Source: Methylobacterium sp. B4 (lineage in GTDB: Bacteria; Pseudomonadota; Alphaproteobacteria; Rhizobiales; Beijerinckiaceae). Taken from it: 64,000 nt of DNA. Location of the stretch: positions 496,001-560,000 of the forward strand of contig NZ_QJJJ01000001.1 in NCBI RefSeq assembly GCF_003201865.1, in the 5' to 3' direction. A program made the position numbers and the translations under genes. The first letter of the stretch is position 1. Each line of letters begins with the position of its first letter. The notes below the pieces were generated by a model that saw only the letters and a list, made by a program, of their open reading frames with translations, did no database searches and was not told the origin of the DNA. This document shows, in pieces, positions 19,578 to 26,351 of the stretch.

Positions 19578-21422
19578 TCACGCCGCCTCCCCGAGCACGG
19601 CCCGACGCTGGCGGTCGAGTTCCTCGCTGTAGCGCTTGAGCGTGTGGCTCTCCGTCAGGAGGCCGATGACACGGCGGCTCTCGGTCCCGTCGAGCACGGC
19701 CAGCGCCTCGCTCTCGGCCTCGTCGAAGGCCTCGGCCGCCTGCTTGACGCTCATGTCGGGGAGCAGGAACGCGCCCGGATAGCGGGCCACGTCGGCAAGC
19801 CGCGGCGGGGAGCCGCCATCCTCGCCGACGAGCGCGTGGGCTTCCGGCACCAGGACGATGCCGGCGTAGCGATCGTGCTCGTCCACCACGACGACGCGGG
19901 AGGGCGAGCCCAGGGGATGCGCGCGCAGGAAGGTAGGCAGCGGCGTGTCGAGCGGGACCGGCCGGATGTCCTTGCGCATCATCCGCCCCACCGTCAGGCT
20001 CCGCATCCAGCCGACATCGTGGGCCGAGCGGATGCTCTCGCCGCGCAGGTGGAAGCGCCAGGTCGCGAAGGAGTAGCCGAAGGTCTTTCGCACCGCGAGC
20101 GAGGAGGCGATCACCGAAACGAGCACCAGGGCGGTCACGGGGAAGCTGCCGGTCATCTCCAGTGCGAGGAAGGTCATGGTGAGCGGCCCGCCGACGGTGG
20201 CTGCGGCGAAGGCGCTCATGCCGACCACGGCGTAGCCGACCGGCGCGAGGCCGAAGCTCTCGAAGCCCGGCCAGACCATCGGCGCGAGTCCGGCGAACAG
20301 GCGCCCGACCAGCGCGCCGAGGAACAGCGAGGCGAAGAACAGCCCGCCGCGGAAGCCCGACCCGATCGATATCGCCGAGGCCGCCGCTTTAGCGGCCAGG
20401 AGGCCGGCAAGCGCGCCGAGCCCGGCGGCGGCCTCGGGCGCGAGATGGACGTGCAGTGCGCCGTGCCCCGCCGAGAGCACCTGAGGCGTGGTCGCCACGG
20501 CGAGCCCGCCGATGCACAGCCCGCCGAGAGTCGGGCGCAGGAGCGCCGGAAGCCGCGACGCGCGAAAACCCTGTTCCACGAGCGTGACGCCGCGCATGAG
20601 CAGCACCGCCAGCCCGGCGCAGACGAGCCCGAGAGCGAGGCATGGCAGCGTGTCGCCCGCCCCCACGGGCGCGTTCTTGGCAAGCGCCAGCGCGCCGACA
20701 TCGACGAGGGCCGCCTGGGGCGCCAGCGCCCGCGCCACGAGGCTGCCGCACAACGCCGCGACCACGACGGGGGCGAGCGTCGCGATGGTGTAGGTGCCGA
20801 TGATGAGTTCGAAGGCGTAGAAGGCACCGGTGAGCGGCGAGCCGAAAGCGGCTGCGATCGCGGCGGCCGAGCCGCAGCCGACCAGGGTGCGCAGGTCCGA
20901 GCGGCGCATCTCGAAGGCGATGCCGAGCCGCGAGGCGATCCCTGCGGCGACCTGCGTGTAGCCCGCCTCAAGCCCGACGGAGGCGCCGCAACCGTTCGAG
21001 ACGACGTTCTGGGCCGCCACGTCGAGGGAATCGCGCACGGACATCCGTCCTCCGTGCAGAGCGTTCGCCTCGATGGGATCGACCATGCTGCGCCGGCCCC
21101 GGCGGCGCCTACGGGCCGAGACGAGGAGGATCAGGCCGAGCACTGCCCCGCCCAGTGCCGGCGCCAGGAAGGGGAGGCCCAGCAGCCCCTCGGCCGGAAG
21201 GCGCTCCAGACTGCTGAGCCGCTGCCCCGGGGGCAGCCGGTAGAGCCATTCGCGCAGCAACTGCGTGGCGCCGCTCATGGCCGCGACGGCGAGCCCTCCG
21301 ATGCAGCCCGTGATCGCGGCGAGCAGGACCAACGCGACTTCGTTCGCCCGGACCCAGGCCCTGAGCCGCACCGGCACCTGAACGAGGGGAGCGGTCGCGG
21401 ACGGGGCTGGAGACGGGCTCAT
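19578..21422 (-). CDS. ClC-family chloride channel/transporter with CBS domains
   Basis: The 614-residue membrane protein has about ten membrane helices. Its motifs include GCGASVGLEAGYTQ (the gating-glutamate loop), GSPLTGAFYAFE and GSGFRGGLFFASLFLGALVG, which corresponds to the GxFxP ion-pathway motif. A pair of CBS domains covers about residues 440-600 (DIRPVPLDTPLPTF, then PDMSVKQAAEAFDEAE). ClC proteins carry chloride as channels or as proton antiporters. The loop differs from the E. coli ClcA GREGP form, so transport mode is not certain. It appears monocistronic. Confidence 0.92.
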   Translation of the reverse strand: MSPSPAPSATAPLVQVPVRLRAWVRANEVALVLLAAITGCIGGLAVAAMSGATQLLREWLYRLPPGQRLSSLERLPAEGLLGLPFLAPALGGAVLGLILLVSARRRRRGRRSMVDPIEANALHGGRMSVRDSLDVAAQNVVSNGCGASVGLEAGYTQVAAGIASRLGIAFEMRRSDLRTLVGCGSAAAIAAAFGSPLTGAFYAFELIIGTYTIATLAPVVVAALCGSLVARALAPQAALVDVGALALAKNAPVGAGDTLPCLALGLVCAGLAVLLMRGVTLVEQGFRASRLPALLRPTLGGLCIGGLAVATTPQVLSAGHGALHVHLAPEAAAGLGALAGLLAAKAAASAISIGSGFRGGLFFASLFLGALVGRLFAGLAPMVWPGFESFGLAPVGYAVVGMSAFAAATVGGPLTMTFLALEMTGSFPVTALVLVSVIASSLAVRKTFGYSFATWRFHLRGESIRSAHDVGWMRSLTVGRMMRKDIRPVPLDTPLPTFLRAHPLGSPSRVVVVDEHDRYAGIVLVPEAHALVGEDGGSPPRLADVARYPGAFLLPDMSVKQAAEAFDEAESEALAVLDGTESRRVIGLLTESHTLKRYSEELDRQRRAVLGEAA

Positions 21423-21570
21423 CGCACTCGCGGGTCGGGGGACGCGTCAGATTCGGCCGGCGGACCCGGCCCCGCGGTCTATCATCCGTGGATCGGCGGC
21501 GCGATCCGTGCGGAGCTGCGTCGAAGGCGCTTGAAATGCCGCCGGCCACGGGATAAGTCCCCCCTCACGG

Positions 21571-21647
21571 GCCGCCGTAGCTCAGTTGGTTAGAGCACTA
21601 GATTGTGGATCTAGGGGTCCCCCGTTCGAGCCGGGGCGGTGGTACCA
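21571..21647 (+). tRNA. tRNA-His (GTG)
   Basis: A 77-base cloverleaf with CCA encoded. The acceptor arms are GCCGCCG and CGGTGGT, the D-arm contains AGCTCAGTTGGTTAGAGC, the anticodon arm is CTAGA-TTGTGGA-TCTAG with anticodon GTG, and the T-loop is TTCGAGC. The discriminator base is A73 rather than the C73 used by most bacteria. An encoded G at -1 would have no C partner. This matches the known alphaproteobacterial tRNA-His form. Confidence 0.96.
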
Positions 21648-21667
21648 TCACATTCGATCGATGGATC

Positions 21668-21698
21668 AAGGGGTTGGCCGTGGGCCAACCCCTTTTGG
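21668..21698 (+). terminator. Terminator of tRNA-His
   Basis: AAGGGGTTGGCC/GGCCAACCCCTT form a perfect 12-bp stem with a 3-base loop, followed by TTGGTTTT. It starts 21 bases after the tRNA. Confidence 0.92.
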
Positions 21699-21744
21699 TT
21701 TTCGGTCAGCGCTGAAGGCGCCTCCGCGCCGCTCGTGAAGAGGC

Positions 21745-22029
21745 TCAGCGGCTGGGGGCGCTCGTTCCCGAGCCCGAGGCGCCGGGCGAGGCGCCGGAGC
21801 CGGCGTCCTTCGGGCCGGTGCTGTTGGTGGTGCCGGAGCGGCTCGTGCCGCCTGTCGACGGTCCGCTTCCCGCCGCGCCCGGCGAGGCGCCGGAACCGGC
21901 ATCGTTCGGGCCGGTACTGTTGGCGGTACCGGAACGGCTCGTACCGGACGATCCCGATCCGCCCTCGGCCGCCAGGACGGCGGGTGCGAGAAGGAGCGAA
22001 CCGGCAAGAGCGAGGGCAAGGGCCTTCAT
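21745..22029 (-). CDS. Exported small protein with two near-identical 28-residue repeats
   Basis: The 94-residue protein has a signal peptide (MKALALALAGSLLLAPAVLA). Two 28-residue repeats follow at residues 29-56 and 61-88, each starting GTSRSGT and containing DAGSGASPG. They differ at only three positions (Ala/Thr, Asn/Lys, Ala/Ser). The matching DNA copies are 21862-21945 and 21766-21849. The mature protein is almost only Gly, Ser, Thr, Ala and Pro and is probably disordered. Function is unknown. Confidence 0.65.
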   Translation of the reverse strand: MKALALALAGSLLLAPAVLAAEGGSGSSGTSRSGTANSTGPNDAGSGASPGAAGSGPSTGGTSRSGTTNSTGPKDAGSGASPGASGSGTSAPSR

Positions 22030-22125
22030 GGACTTCCTCCACTGGCCAGACATCTGGCTGCCGGAGAAACCGGCCCCCTCACGGCCTGTTCCGGAATGTC
22101 GCAGGGTGTTCGAGCTGAAAGGCGC

Positions 22126-22377
22126 TCACATGACGGGCTTCGGCACCGGCGCCGGCGAGCGGGTCAGGCTCTGAATCTCCCGTGCCGGCCGGCCTGCCTT
22201 CTGGGCGATCTCGCGCTCCTGCTCGGCGATGAGGTCACGGGCCGGCTCGTCGCCGTCCAGTCCGCCGAGGATCTCCATCGGGACGCGCCGGTTCGAGGCG
22301 CGGCTGCCATCCTCGTAGACGACATCGAACAGGACGAAGCCGCGCTGCTGCGGGAGAGATTTGATGCGCTTGGACAT
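22126..22377 (-). CDS. Small conserved-looking hypothetical protein
   Basis: The 83-residue protein starts MSKRIKSLPQQRGFVLFDVV and continues with YEDGSRASNRRVPMEILGG. This has the look of a small beta-rich fold with a charged helix after it (DLIAEQEREIAQKAG). No signal peptide. It is divergent from the methyltransferase gene, with an 88-base gap. Family not recognised. Confidence 0.65.
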   Translation of the reverse strand: MSKRIKSLPQQRGFVLFDVVYEDGSRASNRRVPMEILGGLDGDEPARDLIAEQEREIAQKAGRPAREIQSLTRSPAPVPKPVM

Positions 22378-22465
22378 GAGCGCTGATAGACGCGGCCGGG
22401 CGGATCGAGCAACGGCGGCCGAGGCGGGCAGGGTTGCGCCCGGCGCTCGGTTCGGAAAGGCGGCG

Positions 22466-23167
22466 ATGAACGATTGGGTCCATCTCGACACCGGCCTCGT
22501 GCCCGGTGGCGGCAAAAGTCTCGCTCTGATGCAGCGCGGCCAGGAATTCTCGATCGTCGTGGGCACCATCGAGCTGATGAACAGCACCCGCGGCACCTCG
22601 GAGGAAGCGCTGGCCTCGCTGACCTGCGCCCGCCTCGCCGGCCGACCGGCCCCCCGGGTGCTGATCGGCGGCCTCGGAATGGGCTTCACGCTCCGGGCGG
22701 CGCTGCGGGGGCTCGGACCCGACGCGCGGATCGTCGTGGCGGAACTCGTCCCCTCCGTGACGGCCTGGGCCCGGGGGCCGCTCGCGCCCGTCTTCGACGG
22801 TTGCCTGGACGATCGGCGCGTGGAGCTGCGGGAAGCCGACGTCAACCGCCTGATCCAGTCCGAAGCCGGCGGCTGGGACGCCATTCTCCTCGACGTGGAC
22901 AACGGGCCCGAGGGCCTGATGCGCCGCGGAAACGACCGGCTCTACGATGAATGGGGTTTGAAGCGGGCCGAGTGGGCGCTCAAGCCCGGCGGCACGCTCG
23001 CGGTCTGGTCGGGCACGCCGGACCGGAAGTTCAAGGCGCGGCTACAGCGACGCGGCTTCGCGGTCGAAGAGATCCGCATGCCGGCCAGCGGATCGAGCGG
23101 CCCGCGACACGTGATCTGGCTGGCGACCCGGTCCGAGACGGCGGCCTCGAACTTCGCTGCGGTCTGA
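22466..23167 (+). CDS. Spermidine-synthase-like SAM-dependent methyltransferase
   Basis: The 233-residue protein shows a class I SAM-binding motif (VLIGGLGMGFTLRAAL, about residues 68-83), an acidic residue after the second strand (VVAELVPSVTAWARG) and DAILLDVDNGPEG as motif II. The order resembles spermidine synthase-like fold proteins, but the putrescine-binding residues are not obvious. Substrate is unknown. MNDWVHLDTG at 22466 is chosen; an upstream ATG at 22376 would add 30 mostly polar residues. Confidence 0.75.
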   Translation: MNDWVHLDTGLVPGGGKSLALMQRGQEFSIVVGTIELMNSTRGTSEEALASLTCARLAGRPAPRVLIGGLGMGFTLRAALRGLGPDARIVVAELVPSVTAWARGPLAPVFDGCLDDRRVELREADVNRLIQSEAGGWDAILLDVDNGPEGLMRRGNDRLYDEWGLKRAEWALKPGGTLAVWSGTPDRKFKARLQRRGFAVEEIRMPASGSSGPRHVIWLATRSETAASNFAAV

Positions 23168-23293
23168 CCGAAGTTACGAGGCTCGACAGCTCGATTTCCG
23201 AAGCGCCCTCCGCTCGGAACACGTTAACACGACGACGCTATGATGCGTGTCGCGCCCATCGATCAAAGTCGAGAACGCGCGCCATGAGCACTT

Positions 23294-23316
23294 TGGCGGA
23301 TGTTGTCATTCCGCCA
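23294..23316. repeat. Inverted repeat upstream of the Hint-domain gene
   Basis: TGGCGGA and TCCGCCA flank nine bases within the 297-base AT-richer gap 23168-23464, about 150 bp before the next start codon. It could be an operator or a weak terminator for the methyltransferase gene. Nothing else was recognised in this gap. Confidence 0.35.
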
Positions 23317-23464
23317 CAAGAAAGGCGCGCTCTCCAATCGTGATGGAAAATATCTTCGCGTTTCGCAGCAAGTCTTTCGAAAAGAACCTTTCTCTTTCGG
23401 CCTATGGTTTATGCGCGTTAATTCGCCGATCAAAGCCCTGCACAACAATGAATGCGGGGCAGAC

Positions 23465-24493
23465 ATGGCTGAGACCTTTGCAACAACGTTCGGCGCCGGC
23501 AAGTCTTCGACGGGCGCTCTGACGACGCTGCCGCTCGTGGGGACGTCCTATATTGGAACGGGTCTTGTGAGCGGTGCGGAAACGATCACGATCACCGGCG
23601 CGATCGACCAGCCCGGCAGCACCGTCAGCGTCGATGCCAATGCTCTCGGTCTCGTCGGCGTCGGTCTGACCGGAACCTACACTGGATTTTCGTTGCCGCA
23701 GGGTGCGACGGAGCCGGTCTATTACTTCAACGTGACCGGCGGAAACCTCGTCACGCCCGTGGCAATCGCAGTCTCGAACGGCTCGGTGCCGGCTCTGAAC
23801 CTCGCGTCCTCGGTCAATGCGAGCGCCGTGACGGCGCCCGACAGCCCGAGCATCGTCTGCTTCGCGACCGGCACCCAGATCCGCACGAGCCGCGGCGAGG
23901 TTGCGGTCGAGGATCTGCAGGTCGGTGACCGCGCCGTCACGGCCTCCGGCGCCCTGCGCCCGATCACCTGGATCGGACATCGTGAGATCAGCGCCGGGAG
24001 CGGCTCGCTCTCGTTCAATCAGCAGCCGGTTCGCGTCCGCGCCGGTGCCTTCGGCGACGACCTGCCGGCTCGCGACCTCTTCCTCTCGCCGGGCCACCCG
24101 GTGCTGATCGGAGCCGATGCCGACAACGAGGGCGGCGCGCTGGTGCCCGTCATGTGCCTCATCAACGGCACCACGATCACCCGCGAGCCGGTCGCCAGCG
24201 TCACCTACTGGCACATCGAACTCGACGCCCACGATATCTTGCTCGCCGAAGGCCTGCCGGCGGAGAGCTACATCGACGGCGGCGACCGTCCCTTCTTCTC
24301 GGAAGCCTCCGACCACGCCCTGCACAACCCGGATTTCGTCGTGCCGGGCTGGGACGGCCGCTGCCGCCCGGTGGCGCTGGACGGTCCGCTCGTTCAGGCC
24401 GAGCGGCTGCGGCTCGATGCCGTGTTCGCAGGTACGCTCGACACCGCCTCCGCCTGGGACGCGGCCGAGCGCGGCGACTGGATGGCCGCCTGA
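23465..24493 (+). CDS. Hint (hedgehog/intein) domain protein
   Basis: The 342-residue protein has an N-terminal region of about 128 residues rich in Gly, Thr, Ser and Val that looks like beta-repeat surface material. A Hint domain starts at C132 (CFATGTQIRTSRGEVAVEDL). Later blocks are LSPGHPVLI and TYWHIELDAHDILLAEGLPAE. Hint domains can self-cleave; in bacteria they often sit at the ends of secreted proteins. No signal peptide is evident, so export could use a C-terminal route. The ATG at 23465 is chosen since the upstream 55 codons have atypical composition. Confidence 0.85.
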   Translation: MAETFATTFGAGKSSTGALTTLPLVGTSYIGTGLVSGAETITITGAIDQPGSTVSVDANALGLVGVGLTGTYTGFSLPQGATEPVYYFNVTGGNLVTPVAIAVSNGSVPALNLASSVNASAVTAPDSPSIVCFATGTQIRTSRGEVAVEDLQVGDRAVTASGALRPITWIGHREISAGSGSLSFNQQPVRVRAGAFGDDLPARDLFLSPGHPVLIGADADNEGGALVPVMCLINGTTITREPVASVTYWHIELDAHDILLAEGLPAESYIDGGDRPFFSEASDHALHNPDFVVPGWDGRCRPVALDGPLVQAERLRLDAVFAGTLDTASAWDAAERGDWMAA

Positions 24494-24508
24494 GGCATCA
24501 ATCCCATC

Positions 24509-24585
24509 GGTGCCGACATCTTCGCGGAGTCGGCACCCGTTCCTATCGACCGAGCATCGGTCCGGTTTTGCCGGGCCGGTGCTCG
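24509..24585. terminator. Two hairpins between convergent genes
   Basis: GGTGCCGAC/GTCGGCACC (24509-24537) forms a perfect 9-bp stem just after the Hint-domain gene. CGAGCATCGGTCCGG/CCGGGCCGGTGCTCG (24551-24585) forms a 15-bp stem with G-T pairs and a TTTTG loop. The minus-strand gene ends at 24657, so the pair probably serves both directions. Confidence 0.65.
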
Positions 24586-24656
24586 ATTTCGTCGTGGCCG
24601 GCACGCTGGCCGAAGGCGTTCACCGCTCAATCTTCTGCGCGGTGACGTTGCTGGGA

Positions 24657-25166
24657 TCAGCGGTCCGCCTTCTCGCCCGCGACCGTCAGTTCGACGTAGC
24701 GCTTCGTCGTCGGACCGATCAGATCGCGCACGCGCCGCGCCATCGCTTCCTCCTCCTGGAGCGATTGCCGGAAGCCGCTGAGGCTTCCGCCCTGCCCCGC
24801 CGCCTCGCCGATGGTCAGCAGCGATTCGTAGGCGGCGATCTCGAAATTCTCGAAGGCGTGGTTGGCGTAGGTGTTCTTCAGGATTTCGTCCTGCGCCGGC
24901 GTATGGCCCAGAGCCATCATGTTGCCGACGAAGCCGAGAAAGCCCTCCTTGATCGTCGAGGGGCTGCTGCCGAGGGATTGCAGGGCCTCTTCGAGGCGGG
25001 TCCGCTGGCCATGCGTTTCCTCGATGTGGCGGCGCAGGGCCTCCTCCATCTCCGGGTAGCGGGTAAGCCGCTCCACTTGGCGCTCCATGATCTGAAGCGC
25101 CTGCATTTCGAGCGCGTGGGTGTTCTTGAGAGCGGTGACGTAGATTTCGCGAGTGTCGATCGCCAC
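24657..25166 (-). CDS. DUF892 (YciF/YciE-like) ferritin-like protein
   Basis: The 169-residue protein is all-helical and matches DUF892. Visible are LKNTHALEMQALQIMERQ, the EETHGQRTRLEEAL helix and FEIAAYESLLTIGEAAG, with acidic and His residues spaced as in a four-helix di-iron-like bundle. YciF-type proteins are stress-induced; their chemistry is not established. The gene follows the manganese catalase 75 bases downstream and is probably co-transcribed. That pairing supports an oxidative- or general-stress role. Confidence 0.88.
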   Translation of the reverse strand: MAIDTREIYVTALKNTHALEMQALQIMERQVERLTRYPEMEEALRRHIEETHGQRTRLEEALQSLGSSPSTIKEGFLGFVGNMMALGHTPAQDEILKNTYANHAFENFEIAAYESLLTIGEAAGQGGSLSGFRQSLQEEEAMARRVRDLIGPTTKRYVELTVAGEKADR

Positions 25167-25241
25167 GGTCGGTCCCTCCAGTATGATGATGTGGAATGCG
25201 CGGAAAAGGCCCGCCCGGTCGCCGGACGGGCGAACGGTCGG

Positions 25242-26099
25242 TCAGCCCATCTGCTGCGTTTCGGCGCCGCTATCGGGCCGTGCCGGGCCGAGTACCGGCT
25301 CCTGGCCCATGGGCTCGTTCTGGAAGACGTTGAAGTTGCCCTTCCCGTCGAGCGAAGGACCGGCGGTCCAGCGGCCCTCGGGAGGCGTTCCGCCGTCGCG
25401 GTTGGTGGCGAAGAAGCTGTAGTTGAACTTCTGGTTCTCTTCCGATTGCGGGAAGCTGTTGGGAATCGGCAGCGCGCCCTCTATGCCCCCGAGCTCCTCG
25501 ATCACCGCGAGCCACTGCTGCTGATGCATGGTGTCGCGCGCGATCAGGAAGCTCCACATGTCCTTCATGCCAGGATCGTTCGTCGCGTTCGACAGGCGCA
25601 CCGCCAGGGTACGGCCGGTCGCCTCGGCGGCGACGTTGCAGTACATGTCCGCCGCGATGTTTCCGCTGGCGTAGATGTGGTTCATGTCGAACGGGACGCC
25701 GTCCGAATTGCCGGGGAAGGCAGCCATGCCCGAGGAAAGCAGGTGCTTGTGCAGCATCCCCTCGGCGATGTGGCGCGGGTTCTCGCCGCCCATGACGGCA
25801 CCGACGATGGCATCGGCCGCGCCCGCTTCCTGAACCTTGGTCGGAGCGTTCTCGAGGTTCATCGCCACGGCCGTGGCGAGCATCTCGATATGGCCGATCT
25901 CCTCGGTCGCGGTGTGGAGGAGCATGTCGCGATACTTGGTGTTGGGCGCACGGTTGCCCCAGGCCTGGAAGAAGTACTGCATGCAGACGCGGATCTCGCC
26001 CTCCACACCGCCGATGGCCTGCTGCAGCATCCGAGCGTAGATGGGATCCGGGCTCTCGACCTTCACCGGGTATTGGAGCCGCTTGTCGTGATAGTACAT
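25242..26099 (-). CDS. Manganese catalase
   Basis: This non-heme catalase disproportionates hydrogen peroxide at a di-manganese site. The 285-residue protein opens MYYHDKRLQYPVKVESPDP. Ligand motifs include GGVEGEIRVCMQYFFQAWG, TATEEIGHIEML, CNVAAEATGR and RDTMHQQQW. The C-terminal arm (FFATNRDGG to the end) is of the short soluble kind. It is followed by the DUF892 gene. The upstream region 26100-26300 is AT-rich and holds a perfect 8-bp inverted repeat, a possible stress-regulator site. Confidence 0.95.
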   Translation of the reverse strand: MYYHDKRLQYPVKVESPDPIYARMLQQAIGGVEGEIRVCMQYFFQAWGNRAPNTKYRDMLLHTATEEIGHIEMLATAVAMNLENAPTKVQEAGAADAIVGAVMGGENPRHIAEGMLHKHLLSSGMAAFPGNSDGVPFDMNHIYASGNIAADMYCNVAAEATGRTLAVRLSNATNDPGMKDMWSFLIARDTMHQQQWLAVIEELGGIEGALPIPNSFPQSEENQKFNYSFFATNRDGGTPPEGRWTAGPSLDGKGNFNVFQNEPMGQEPVLGPARPDSGAETQQMG

Positions 26100-26252
26100 G
26101 TATTGGTTCCTCGGCTGAGCGAGGCACAGGCCTGCCTGCAGGGCGCGGCCGAGTTCGAGGGCCGGCCTGTGTCTTCGCTGGGATTGCCTTGGAAATCAGC
26201 CGGGCAGAGGTTTGTTCAGCAAAAACTTCTACGCATTTGACGCATATCATAT

Positions 26253-26280
26253 GTTATGCCAGTATAGCACATGGCATAAC
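26253..26280 (-). promoter_or_regulatory. Inverted repeat upstream of manganese catalase
   Basis: GTTATGCC and GGCATAAC are perfect inverted copies separated by AGTATAGCACAT, about 155-180 bp upstream of the catalase start in a markedly AT-rich gap. No T run adjoins it, so an operator is more likely than a terminator. Confidence 0.45.
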
Positions 26281-26351
26281 TTCAAGACGTATCAATTATA
26301 CCTTGCAGCGTGAGACGCGTCGCGCCGCCGCGTCATGCGGCCCTTCGGCCT

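Noticed and set aside
18984..21593. An 869-codon plus-strand open frame
   Set aside because: It runs antisense to the ClC transporter gene and into the tRNA-His; charged low-complexity translation.
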